DNA from: Candidatus Leptovillus gracilis
Lineage (GTDB): Bacteria; Chloroflexota; Anaerolineae; Promineifilales; Promineifilaceae
Length of the DNA: 64,000 bases
Reading direction: 5' to 3'
Assembly (NCBI GenBank): GCA_016716065.1
Contig: JADJXA010000002.1
Coordinates: 868,001-932,000, forward strand
Shown: piece by piece, positions 49,414-58,134 of the stretch
Position numbering within the stretch: the stretch's first letter is position 1
How the letters are laid out: each line of letters begins with the position of its first letter
The notes under the pieces: generated by a model
Seen by the model: the letters and a program-made list of their open reading frames with translations, nothing else
Database searches by the model: none
What the model was told of the DNA's origin: nothing
Made by a program: the position numbers and the translations under genes

Positions 49414-50580
49414 ATGTCCAAACAACTATTGTCCGTTTTGGGCCGTTTGGCCCTGCTGTCGGCGCTGTTGGCGATTATGGTCGCCTGCTCCGGCAGCCAG
49501 ACCAGCGAACCGGCTGCCCAGGCAACCACTCAAACGACCGCTCCCGTCGCCGAAGACGCCCTGGCCGCCCTCATCACAGCTGCCCAGGCAGAAGGCACCC
49601 TGACCACCATCGCTCTACCCCATGATTGGTGCAACTATGGCGAGATGATTAGTTCCTTCAGCGAAAAGTATGGCATCGCCATCAACGAACTGGACCCCAA
49701 CGCCGGATCGGGTGATGAACTGGAAGCCATTCGCGCCAACAAAAACAACACCGGCCCCCAGGCTCCAGACGTGATTGACGTAGGCTTTGCCTTTGGTCCG
49801 CAAGCCCAGGCCGAAGGCTTGATCCAGCCCTACAAGGTCGCCACCTGGGACACCATTCCCGCCGATCTCAAAGACCCGGATGGCTATTGGTATGGCGACT
49901 ATTACGGCGTCCTGGCCTTCCAGGTAAACACAGACGTAGTATCTGAACTGCCCCAAGATTGGGACGATTTGCTGAAGCCGGAATATAAAGGCCAGGTAGC
50001 CCTGGCCGGCGATCCCCGCACATCTAACCAGGCCATCTTGTCCGTTTATGCGGCTGCGCTGGCGAATGGGGGGTCTCTCGACGATGCCGCGCCGGGGCTG
50101 GCCTTCTTTGGCGATCTGAATCAGGCGGGCAACTTTGTGCCGGTGATCGCTAAACAGGGAACTCTGGCTACCGGCGAAACGCCCATCGTTATCCGTTGGG
50201 ATTACCTGGTTCTGACAGACAAGGACGCTTTTGGCGACAACCCGAACACGGAAATCGTTGTCCCGGCCAGTGGCGTTATGGGCGGCGTTTACGTACAGGC
50301 CATCAGCGCCTACGCGCCCCATCCCAACGCGGCTAAATTGTGGATGGAATACCTCTATTCTGATGAAGGGCAGTTGATTTGGTTGGAAGGCTACTGCCAC
50401 CCCATCCGCTACAACGACCTGGTCGCCCGCAATGTAATCCCACAGGATATAGCCGACCGTCTGCCTTCGGCGGAACTGTACGCCCAGGCGGTTTTCCCCA
50501 CCATCGCCCAGCTCGACACGGCTAAAACTTTGATCACCGAACAGTGGGACAGCGTGGTAAACGTCAACGTAACCGAGTAA
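49414..50580 (+). CDS. Extracellular solute-binding lipoprotein (type 2; iron/polyamine/thiamine-like)
   Basis: A 388-residue lipoprotein with signal LLSALLAIMVAC (lipobox VAC) and a short linker, then a type 2 periplasmic-binding fold (IALPHDWCNYGEMISSFSEKYGI, GVLAFQVNTDVV, GVYVQAISAYAPHPNAAKLW). The closest architectures are AfuA/PotD/ThiB-like importers of ferric ion, polyamine or thiamine. The next genes encode two permeases and an ATPase, a complete importer. A strong hairpin separates it from the first permease. Confidence 0.9.
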   Translation: MSKQLLSVLGRLALLSALLAIMVACSGSQTSEPAAQATTQTTAPVAEDALAALITAAQAEGTLTTIALPHDWCNYGEMISSFSEKYGIAINELDPNAGSGDELEAIRANKNNTGPQAPDVIDVGFAFGPQAQAEGLIQPYKVATWDTIPADLKDPDGYWYGDYYGVLAFQVNTDVVSELPQDWDDLLKPEYKGQVALAGDPRTSNQAILSVYAAALANGGSLDDAAPGLAFFGDLNQAGNFVPVIAKQGTLATGETPIVIRWDYLVLTDKDAFGDNPNTEIVVPASGVMGGVYVQAISAYAPHPNAAKLWMEYLYSDEGQLIWLEGYCHPIRYNDLVARNVIPQDIADRLPSAELYAQAVFPTIAQLDTAKTLITEQWDSVVNVNVTE

Positions 50581-50601
50581 AATCACATCCTGGATAAACC
50601 T

Positions 50602-50639
50602 GGATGTGCGACGCATTTTCTGTAGTGCGTCGCACATCC
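50602..50639 (+). terminator. Long hairpin after the second binding-protein gene
   Basis: GGATGTGCGACGCA (50602-50615) pairs perfectly with TGCGTCGCACATCC (50626-50639) around a ten-base loop, with no strong T-tract. It sits between the binding protein and permease, so partial termination or mRNA stabilisation is likely. Confidence 0.75.
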
Positions 50640-50692
50640 ATCTTCATTACAGGCTATTGTGCATGGCAACAACAGCAGTTGAAGGAAACCAA

Positions 50693-51556
50693 ATGAACCG
50701 CCCTGCGGCCGTTCAGTCTCTCTGGACGTGGCTGGGGGTGGTTCCGTTTTTTCTGTTTGCCCTGGCTTTTTTGTTTGCCCCGACAACATCGCTGTTTGTG
50801 GGGGCATTCCAGAATACGCAGGGTAATTTCACCCTGGACAACGTGCGGGCGTTGGGGCAGCCGTTCATTTTGCGGGCTTATTGGGTGACGATTCAGATTA
50901 GCGCGGTAACGGCCGTTTTTGGCGGCCTCTTTGGCTTCTTGCTGGCTTACGCCACCGTCTTGGGCGGCCTGCCCCGCTGGACGCGCACCGCGCTGCTTAC
51001 CTTCTCTGGCGTGGCCTCCAACTTTGCCGGTGTGCCCCTGGCCTTTGCCTTCATCGCTACCCTGGGGCGGGTTGGTCTGGTGACCACGCTGTTTAAGCAG
51101 TGGTTTGGCTTCAACATTTACGACCAGGGCTTCAATTTATACAGTTTTGTCGGCCTCAGCCTGACGTATCTTTATTTCCAATTCCCCCTGATGGTTCTCA
51201 TCATCTCGCCGGCGTTGGAGGGATTAAAGCGCGAATGGCGCGAAGCGGCCGAAAACCTGGGGGCGTCTAACTGGCAATATTGGCGGCATGTGGCCCTGCC
51301 GGTGCTGCTGCCCTCTCTGCTGGGGACCATGATTTTGCTCTTCGGCAACGCCTTTGGCGCTTATGCCACCGCCTATGCCCTCACCGGCGGCTCGCTCAAC
51401 CTGGTTCCTATTCTCATCGGCGCGCAAATTCGCGGCGATGTGCTGCATAATCCCGGTCTGGGGTATGCGCTGGCCCTGGGCATGGTGGTGATTATGGCCG
51501 TATCTATCGCCCTGTACTCGCTGTTACAGCGGCGCACGGCAAGGTGGCTGGCATGA
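50693..51556 (+). CDS. ABC transporter permease (PotB-like)
   Basis: A 287-residue permease with about six membrane helices and the binding-protein-dependent coupling motif EAAENLGASNWQYWRHVALPVLLPSL. ATG at 50693 is chosen because AAGGA lies six bases upstream; an earlier ATG at 50663 would add ten residues. It ends in an ATGA overlap with the next permease. The pair and ATPase form an importer with the upstream binding protein. Confidence 0.9.
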   Translation: MNRPAAVQSLWTWLGVVPFFLFALAFLFAPTTSLFVGAFQNTQGNFTLDNVRALGQPFILRAYWVTIQISAVTAVFGGLFGFLLAYATVLGGLPRWTRTALLTFSGVASNFAGVPLAFAFIATLGRVGLVTTLFKQWFGFNIYDQGFNLYSFVGLSLTYLYFQFPLMVLIISPALEGLKREWREAAENLGASNWQYWRHVALPVLLPSLLGTMILLFGNAFGAYATAYALTGGSLNLVPILIGAQIRGDVLHNPGLGYALALGMVVIMAVSIALYSLLQRRTARWLA

Positions 51557-52338
51557 CAAGACGGGCGCGGCTCTGGTCCTGGTTCTGGTTTGCCCTGGGG
51601 GTTCTCTATTTTTTGCTGCCCCTCTACGCTACCCTGGTGTTTTCTCTAAAAGCGCGCCGCGGCGTCCTGAGTCTGTTGGCTTATGAAAATGTCTTGGGCG
51701 ACCCCCGCTTTGTGCGCACTTTCACCTTTTCGTTGGAAATGGCGTTCATCAGCATTATTGTCAGCATTTTGCTGATTGTGCCGACGGCCTATTGGGTCCA
51801 TTTGCGCCTGCCCCGGCTGCGACCGGTGGTGGAATTAGTCACCCTGATGCCCTTTGTTATTCCGGCGGTGGTGCTGGTCTTTGGGCTGATTCGCACCTAC
51901 AGCCGCGGGCCGTTTGCGTTGGTAACTAGCCCGGTGCTGTTGGTGGCCGGGTATGTGGTATTGTCGCTGCCCTATATGTACCGGGCGGTAGATACCGGCC
52001 TGCGCAGCATGGACGTGCGCAGCCTGACAGAGGCGGCGCAAAGCCTGGGCGCAGGCTGGCCGACGATTTTGTTCCGCATTATTTTGCCCAATTTGCGGGC
52101 GGCGCTGTTGAGCGGCGCGTTTTTGACGGTGGCGATTGTCATTGGCGAGTTTACGCTGGCGTCGCTGCTTTCCTGGCCCGCCTTTGGCCCCTATATGGCG
52201 CTGCTGGGGCAAGACCGGGCTTATGAACCGGCGGCCCTGGCGATTATGAGCTTTTCTCTGACATGGGTAGCGATGGGGCTGATTTATTTATTGGGGCGCG
52301 GCCGTCAGGCGGGCAGCCAGTTGGCCGGCACACATTAA
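51553..52338 (+). CDS. ABC transporter permease (PotC-like)
   Basis: A 261-residue permease starting MTRRARLWSWFWFALG with about six helices and the EAAQSLGAGWPTILFRIILPNL coupling motif. The ATG overlaps the stop of the first permease by four bases, so translation is coupled. A pair of AGGTTTG palindromes lies between it and the ATPase gene. Confidence 0.91.
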   Translation: MTRRARLWSWFWFALGVLYFLLPLYATLVFSLKARRGVLSLLAYENVLGDPRFVRTFTFSLEMAFISIIVSILLIVPTAYWVHLRLPRLRPVVELVTLMPFVIPAVVLVFGLIRTYSRGPFALVTSPVLLVAGYVVLSLPYMYRAVDTGLRSMDVRSLTEAAQSLGAGWPTILFRIILPNLRAALLSGAFLTVAIVIGEFTLASLLSWPAFGPYMALLGQDRAYEPAALAIMSFSLTWVAMGLIYLLGRGRQAGSQLAGTH

Positions 52339-52355
52339 GAGGATTTAGACCTGGC

Positions 52356-52390
52356 AGGTTTGCCCAAACCTACAAGGTTTGCCCAAACCT
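52356..52390. repeat. Two AGGTTTGCCCAAACCT palindromes
   Basis: The 16-base palindrome AGGTTTGCCCAAACCT occurs at 52356-52371 and 52375-52390, 19 bases apart. It resembles the AGGTTT arm of the GACAGGTTT hairpins. It lies between permease and ATPase genes. Confidence 0.75.
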
Positions 52391-52415
52391 GTTTGGTTTT
52401 ACGTAAGGAAAGGAC

Positions 52416-53480
52416 ATGAGTTCGTTAGAGTTGAGTGGGGTGAACAAGCAGTATGGGCAGGTAACGGCCGTTACCGATTTCAACCTCAGTGTGGAGAGCG
52501 GTGAGTTTATCTCCTTCCTGGGGCCAAGCGGCTGTGGCAAAACCACCACCTTGCGCATGATCGCCGGTTTTGAAACGACCACATCGGGAAAAATCCGGGT
52601 GAACGGCGCGGACATCACCCACAAACGGCCGAATCAACGCCAGATCGGCATGGTCTTCCAATCTTACGCCCTGTTCCCCAACATGACGGTAGCCGGAAAC
52701 ATCGGCTTTGGCCTGAAAGTGGCCGGGCAGCCCCGCGCCGACATTCAGACGCGGGTGGCCGAGATGCTGGCCCTGGTCAAACTGGAGCAGTTTGGTGACC
52801 GGTATCCGTATCAACTTTCCGGGGGGCAGCAGCAGCGGGTGGCTCTGGCCCGCGCCCTGGCAATTCGGCCGCAGCTGCTGCTGCTGGACGAACCCCTTTC
52901 CGCGCTGGACGCCAAAATTCGCCTGTCGCTGCGCACGGAAATCCGGGCCATCCAGCGGCAGTTGGGCATCACCACCATCTATGTAACCCATGATCAGGAA
53001 GAGGCGTTGTCGCTGTCTGACCGGGTGGTGGTGATGAATGAAAGTCGTATCGAGCAAGTGGGGACGCCCTTTGAGATTTACAATTTTCCGTCTACGTTGT
53101 TTGTGGCCTCGTTTGTGGGCACGCTGAACATTTTGCCGGGGGAAATTGTGCAGCCGGGCACTGACCTGGTGCGGGTGGATGGGCAGGAGATTCACGCGGC
53201 CCGGCCGGTGGAGCGGGAGATGGAGCATGACGGCCGTCTCTCCCTGGCCCTGCGCCCCGAAATGCTTTCCCTGAACGGTCATGCCCCAACCGAAAATCAA
53301 CTCACTGGTCAGGTGGAAAACATCTCCTTCCTGGGGTCTATTGTGCGCATTCAGGTGCGGTTACAAGAAAATGCCCTTTTCCTCGACGAGTTTAACAATC
53401 CCCATCTCGCGCTGCCCAACATCGGCGATACGGTTGTTGTTGGTTTCCAGCGCGAGGCGTGCCTGGTTTTGCAGCCCTGA
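52416..53480 (+). CDS. ABC transporter ATPase (PotA-like, with TOBE domain)
   Basis: A 354-residue ATPase with Walker A GPSGCGKTTTLRM, signature LSGGQQQRVALARAL, Walker B LLLLDEPLSALD and an ABC-type switch THDQEEALSLSD. The C-terminal TOBE domain (about residues 260-354) is typical of polyamine and iron importers. It drives the PotB/PotC-like permeases. GGAAAGGAC precedes the ATG. Confidence 0.93.
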   Translation: MSSLELSGVNKQYGQVTAVTDFNLSVESGEFISFLGPSGCGKTTTLRMIAGFETTTSGKIRVNGADITHKRPNQRQIGMVFQSYALFPNMTVAGNIGFGLKVAGQPRADIQTRVAEMLALVKLEQFGDRYPYQLSGGQQQRVALARALAIRPQLLLLDEPLSALDAKIRLSLRTEIRAIQRQLGITTIYVTHDQEEALSLSDRVVVMNESRIEQVGTPFEIYNFPSTLFVASFVGTLNILPGEIVQPGTDLVRVDGQEIHAARPVEREMEHDGRLSLALRPEMLSLNGHAPTENQLTGQVENISFLGSIVRIQVRLQENALFLDEFNNPHLALPNIGDTVVVGFQREACLVLQP

Positions 53481-53536
53481 TGTCCGCGCCACCAACTCGA
53501 ACCTCTGACCCGTCCTCAGCAGCCCGATGACCCGCA

Positions 53537-56500
53537 TCAAAGCCTGACGATTTCATCCATCTGCGCCAACCCGGCTTGAGTGTGGGTGATCAGCAGCAGG
53601 CTGCGGCCTTCTGCCAGCCGGAAAATTGTGTCCAGCACCGCCTGTTCGGTCACTGGGTCCAGGTTGGCGGTTGGTTCATCCAGCAGCAGGATGGGGGCGT
53701 CGCGCAAAATAGCGCGGGCGATGGCTAACCGCTGGCGCTCGCCACCACTCAACTGCATCCCCAACGCGCCGACATTGGTCTGGTAGCCCGCCGGCAACCG
53801 GCCGACAAACTCATGCAGCTGCGCCTGCTGCGCGGCGGCGATAATGGCTTCCGGGTTGGCTTCGGGGCGGGCGATGCGGATGTTGTCCCAAATGGAGGCG
53901 TTAAACAGGTAGGGCTGCTGCGGGATGACGGCGAAACAGGCGCGGATGTCGTCTGGCTTGTAGTCGTGCAGAGAACGGCCGTTCAGTACAATCTCGCCAT
54001 CGTCATACTCCCAAAAGCGCAGGAGCAGGTTTACCAGGGTAGATTTGCCCGCCCCGCTGGGACCTACGACGGCCAGCCGCTTGCCCGGTGACAAATCAAA
54101 GCTGACGTCTTGGAGGGTGGGGTGGACGGCCGTCTCGTAACGAAAAGCGACATGACGCAGGCTGAGGTGGATCGGATCGATCGGCGGGTTTGCCGGTTTG
54201 TCGGGTGGCTGCACGGCGGGAGAGGCGTCGGCCAGGGCGAACAGGCGGCGGGCGGCGGCAAGGCTGGCTGGCAGCTGCTGGGCGGCCTGGGCTAATGGTG
54301 GCGTCACCTCGAAGCTGGCGACGGCGGCCATTGCTAATGCCGCCAGGTAAACGCCGTTGATCTGTCCGGTGGCAACCAGGGGCACGGCCAGCGCCACAAT
54401 CAGGAGCATGCTGCCCTGGGTCAGCAGTTCCAACAGCCCCGTTTGCAGACCACTGACGGCCGCCAGCCGTTTTTCGGTTTGCGCCAGGGCTGTGCCCTGC
54501 CGGTGGATTTTGTCGGCCCAGGCATGGTCTTGCCCATAAGCCTGCAAATCGGCCATGCCTTGCAGCCCGTCTATGAGGCTGGTTTGCAGGTCGGCGTGGA
54601 GGGAAACGGCCGTTTCGTTGGCGGCGCGGCTGAGACGGTGACTAAGCCAGGGCACGCCTGCCCCGGCCAGGAGCAATCCGATCAGCAGCGCCAGTGCCAG
54701 CATTGGATCGAAGGCGGCCATGAAGAGCATCATTGCCGCTGTAACCACGACGGCAACCAGCGGCGGCCCGGCGACGCGCACGTAAAAATCTTGCAGCGTT
54801 TCTACGTCGGCGACGATGCGGCTGAGCAAATCGCCGCTGCGATAGGACTGGAGACGGGCAGGGGCCAGCGGTTCGATGGCCTGGTAGAACCAGACGCGAA
54901 TCTGCGCCAGCACGCGGAAGGTGGTATTGTGGGCCACCAGCCGTTCCAGGTAGCGCAGCACGCCGCGACTAAGGCCAAAAAAGCGCACGCCGACTATCGC
55001 CACGCTTAAATCGGCGATGGACGGCCGTAAGGCCGCCGCGCTGATCAGGTATGCCGAAGTCGCCAGCAGGGCCACGCTGCTGCCCACCGTCAGCGCCCCT
55101 AGCAGCACCGCCAGGGCCACCCATCGGGCATGGGGTGTGAGGAAACGGAGGAGGCGGGAGAGGGGAATGGGGGAGAGGGGGAGAACGGGCGACAAGGAGG
55201 CGGGGCGAGGCGGGGAAGATTCCGCGTTCTGTGTTCTCGGTTCCGTGTTCCCCGTTCCGTGTTCTGCATTTTCTGTTTGCATGGCGGCGTAACGGCCGTT
55301 GCGCTGCATCAGTTCGTCGTGGGAGCCGCTTTCGAGGATACGGCCGTTGTCTAGCACGATGATTTGGGCGGCGTGGCGGATGGTGGGTAGGCGGTGGGCG
55401 ATGACCAGGGTAGTGCGCCCGTCCATGAGGCGGCGCATGGCGGTCTGGATGTCGGCCTCGGTGCGCGGGTCCAGATGGGCCGTAGGCTCGTCCAGGATGA
55501 GCAGCGGAGCGTCTTTGAGGAAGGCGCGGGCCAGAGCCAGCCGCTGCGCCTGCCCGCCGCTGAGACGCGCCCCACGTTCGCCGATGCGCGTTTCGTAGCC
55601 GTCAGGCAGGCTTTGCACGAAATCGTGCAGGTGGGCCTGCTGCGCGGCGGCTATCACCTCGTCGAGCGATGCGCTGGGGTGAGCCAGGCGAATGTTGTTG
55701 GCGATGGTATCGTCGAACAGGTAAGGCTGCTGTGGGACCCAGGCGATCTGTTGTCGGAGAACGGCCGTGTCCCACAATTCCAGTGGCTTGTCGTTTAGCA
55801 TAATCTGCCCGGCGGATGGCGGCACAAAACCCAGCAGCAGCCCGGCGATGGTGGATTTACCGGCGCCGCTGGCTCCCACCAGGGCGGTGGTCTGGCCGGG
55901 CACGGCCGTAAAACTCACCTCTTGCAGCGCTGCCTGCCCGCGCCCGGCATACGTCACGCTGACGTTGTGAAAGGAGATTTGCACCACGGCGGCGCGGAGG
56001 GCACCGAGGCTCTTAAAATCTTCCCTTTCGTGTTCTCCGTGCCTCCGTGGTGAACCCTCTGCCAATAACGCAAATACGCGGGCGGCGGCGGCCAGGCCAT
56101 CCATGCCGGCGTGGAAGCGCTGTCCCAATTGGCGCAGCGGCAGGTAAAACTCTGGGGCCAGGATGAGGATGAATAGGGCGGTCTCGAAGGGGAAACGGCC
56201 GTTCAGCAGCCGCAGCGCCAAAGAGACCGCCACAATCGCCACACTGAGGGTCGAGAACAGTTCTAATACCAGCGCCGACAGGAAAGCCACGCGCAGCACG
56301 CCCAACGTCGTCGCCCGAAAACGGTCGGTGATTGTGGCGATGTTGGCTGCCTGACGCTGACTCTGACCTAACTGTTTGAGCGTGGTCAGACCTTGCAGCA
56401 CGTCCAAAAAGTGGGCGCTCATGCGGCTGAGCAGTCCCCACTGCCGCTGCGTCAACGTCTCGGCGTAACGGCCGATCAGCACCATGAACAGAGGCATTAG

Positions 56501-57001
56501 CGGCGCGGTCAGCAGCAGCACCAGCGCTGAGAGCCAATCGGCAGGCAGCGTGACCAGCAGAATGGAAAGCGGGACAAGGGCAGCGATGAACAGTTGCGGC
56601 AGGTATTGGCTGAAATAGGCGTCCAGGGCGTCCAGGGCGTGGGTGAGAACGGCCGTTAACTCCCCCGTCTGCTCCCCCTGCACATAGCCCGGTCCTAAAG
56701 CGCGCAGGTGGGTAAAAAGCCGGTCGCGTAGGTCGGTTTTGATATCGCTGGACAACCGGTTGGCCGCCCATTCGCGCCCCCAGGCCAGCGCCGCTCGCCC
56801 GATGACGGCCGTCAGCAGCAGCGCCATCGGACCGCGCACGTCGGCCAGAGCTGCGCCGCTTAAAAAGACGCGGGCCACCACCTGGCTCAACCCATAGGCT
56901 TGCAGAATGGTGGCCGCGCCGCCCAGAGCGCTGAGCAGGATGGTGAGGAAGAGGAGGAAACGGCCGTTTTCCGCCTCTTGCCACAAACGCCGATCAAACA
57001 T
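53537..57001 (-). CDS. cydDC: Fused CydD-CydC thiol exporter ABC transporter
   Basis: A 1154-residue fusion of two ABC half transporters: membrane domain 1 (about 15-300), ATPase 1 (about 340-560, GASGAGKSTIAG, LSGGQAQRLALARAF), membrane domain 2 (about 620-900) and ATPase 2 (about 930-1154, GPSGAGKSTLVN, LSGGERQRLAIARAI). CydDC exports cysteine/glutathione and is needed to assemble cytochrome bd, encoded just upstream. Two linkers look like inserted repeat DNA: about residues 316-339 come from a CACGGAGG element, and 575-594 from an eight-heptamer TTCCGTG block, continuing into a Pro/Ser-rich segment to about 620. Both preserve frame. No good ribosome site precedes the ATG. Confidence 0.9.
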   Translation of the reverse strand: MFDRRLWQEAENGRFLLFLTILLSALGGAATILQAYGLSQVVARVFLSGAALADVRGPMALLLTAVIGRAALAWGREWAANRLSSDIKTDLRDRLFTHLRALGPGYVQGEQTGELTAVLTHALDALDAYFSQYLPQLFIAALVPLSILLVTLPADWLSALVLLLTAPLMPLFMVLIGRYAETLTQRQWGLLSRMSAHFLDVLQGLTTLKQLGQSQRQAANIATITDRFRATTLGVLRVAFLSALVLELFSTLSVAIVAVSLALRLLNGRFPFETALFILILAPEFYLPLRQLGQRFHAGMDGLAAAARVFALLAEGSPRRHGEHEREDFKSLGALRAAVVQISFHNVSVTYAGRGQAALQEVSFTAVPGQTTALVGASGAGKSTIAGLLLGFVPPSAGQIMLNDKPLELWDTAVLRQQIAWVPQQPYLFDDTIANNIRLAHPSASLDEVIAAAQQAHLHDFVQSLPDGYETRIGERGARLSGGQAQRLALARAFLKDAPLLILDEPTAHLDPRTEADIQTAMRRLMDGRTTLVIAHRLPTIRHAAQIIVLDNGRILESGSHDELMQRNGRYAAMQTENAEHGTGNTEPRTQNAESSPPRPASLSPVLPLSPIPLSRLLRFLTPHARWVALAVLLGALTVGSSVALLATSAYLISAAALRPSIADLSVAIVGVRFFGLSRGVLRYLERLVAHNTTFRVLAQIRVWFYQAIEPLAPARLQSYRSGDLLSRIVADVETLQDFYVRVAGPPLVAVVVTAAMMLFMAAFDPMLALALLIGLLLAGAGVPWLSHRLSRAANETAVSLHADLQTSLIDGLQGMADLQAYGQDHAWADKIHRQGTALAQTEKRLAAVSGLQTGLLELLTQGSMLLIVALAVPLVATGQINGVYLAALAMAAVASFEVTPPLAQAAQQLPASLAAARRLFALADASPAVQPPDKPANPPIDPIHLSLRHVAFRYETAVHPTLQDVSFDLSPGKRLAVVGPSGAGKSTLVNLLLRFWEYDDGEIVLNGRSLHDYKPDDIRACFAVIPQQPYLFNASIWDNIRIARPEANPEAIIAAAQQAQLHEFVGRLPAGYQTNVGALGMQLSGGERQRLAIARAILRDAPILLLDEPTANLDPVTEQAVLDTIFRLAEGRSLLLITHTQAGLAQMDEIVRL
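55220..55275. repeat. In-frame heptamer array TTCCGTG inside cydDC
   Basis: Eight heptamers TTCCGCG, TTCTGTG, TTCTCGG, TTCCGTG, TTCCCCG, TTCCGTG, TTCTGCA, TTTTCTG in exact phase on the plus strand, within the coding region between the CydD and CydC halves. The same kind of array otherwise occurs only in spacers here. Confidence 0.85.
55984..56053. repeat. In-frame CACGGAGG inverted-repeat element inside cydDC
   Basis: On the minus strand CACGGAGGCACGGAGAACACG is followed by its inverted degenerate copy (GCCTCGGTGCCCTCCG). It shares that 21-base core with the intergenic element at 21071. It encodes SPRRHGEHEREDF and nearby residues, between the first membrane domain and its ATPase. Confidence 0.75.
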
Positions 57002-57072
57002 GGTGATGGGAGCCGGAGATTGGGGACCAGGGACTGGGGCGGTTGCTCTCCAGCCCCTGGCCTAACTGCTGG

Positions 57073-58086
57073 CTAATATTCCAGCGCGCTTTGTTCGGTG
57101 ATACGTTCGCGGAAAACCCAGAAGCTCCACGCCTGATAACCCACCACAATGGGCACAAAAATCAGGGCGATGATGGTCATGACGCGCAGGGTGTAGGGGG
57201 TGGACGAGGCGTTGTAGATGGTCAGGCTGTAAGCCGGGTCGGTGCTGGAGACCATCACGGCGGGGAACATAATCATGAAGGCGGTCATCACTATCAGGAC
57301 AATGGTTAAGCCGGTCATGACAAACGCCCAGGCGTTTTGTTTCTTGCGAATGAAATAGCCGGCCGACAAGAGGGCTATCATTCCCGCAATAGGTTCGATG
57401 CCGGGGTTGACGCCCAGGCTGGCGACGATGCCGGTGGAGAGGTATGTGCCGATGATTGCCAGCGCCACCAACACAACGGCGACGGGCCAGACGCGCCAGG
57501 CGGTTTTTTGGCTGGCGGCTTGCAGTGGGCCGGCCGTTTTCAGCGACAGGAAGATTGCCCCGTGCAGCACGCAAATGCCTACCGCCATCAGCCCAATGAC
57601 CAGGGCGTAAGGGTTGAGCAAATTGAAGAAGCCGCCGGTGTATGTCATGGTGGCGTCTATGGGTATGCCGCGTATCATGTTGGCGAAGGCGACGCCCAGC
57701 AGCAGCGGTGGGACCAGGCTGCCGACGAAGATGCTCCAATCCCACAGGGCGCGCCACCTGAGGTTGGCGTCTTTGCTGCGAAATTCAAAGGCCACGCCGC
57801 GCACAATCAGGGTGAGCAGCAGGAGGAAGAGGGCCAGGTAGAAGCCGCTGAATAGGGTGGCGTACCAATGGGGGAAAGCGGCGAAAGTTGCGCCACCGGC
57901 CGTCAGCAGCCAAACCTCGTTGCCATCCCAATGGGGGCCGATGGTGTTGATCATCATGCGGCGGGTTTTGTCGTTTTTGCCCAGGAAGGGGAGCAAGATG
58001 CCCACGCCAAAGTCGAAACCTTCTAGCAGGAAGAACCCGGCGTACAATACGCCGATGAGAATGAACCAGAGTACGTTTAAGTCCAT
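57073..58086 (-). CDS. cydB: Cytochrome bd ubiquinol oxidase subunit II
   Basis: A 337-residue polytopic protein with eight or nine helices, starting MDLNVLWFILIGVLYAGFFLLEGFDFGVGIL and including GPHWDGNEVWLL, the conserved CydB motifs. It forms the bd oxidase with CydA, which reduces oxygen with quinol and no proton pumping, useful at low oxygen. It lies 48 bases after cydA and 71 before cydDC, so the three form an operon. Confidence 0.95.
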   Translation of the reverse strand: MDLNVLWFILIGVLYAGFFLLEGFDFGVGILLPFLGKNDKTRRMMINTIGPHWDGNEVWLLTAGGATFAAFPHWYATLFSGFYLALFLLLLTLIVRGVAFEFRSKDANLRWRALWDWSIFVGSLVPPLLLGVAFANMIRGIPIDATMTYTGGFFNLLNPYALVIGLMAVGICVLHGAIFLSLKTAGPLQAASQKTAWRVWPVAVVLVALAIIGTYLSTGIVASLGVNPGIEPIAGMIALLSAGYFIRKKQNAWAFVMTGLTIVLIVMTAFMIMFPAVMVSSTDPAYSLTIYNASSTPYTLRVMTIIALIFVPIVVGYQAWSFWVFRERITEQSALEY

Positions 58087-58134
58087 GAGAGACCTCGTTT
58101 GTGTGCGTGTTCCGTTACGGCTTACGGCCGGCCG

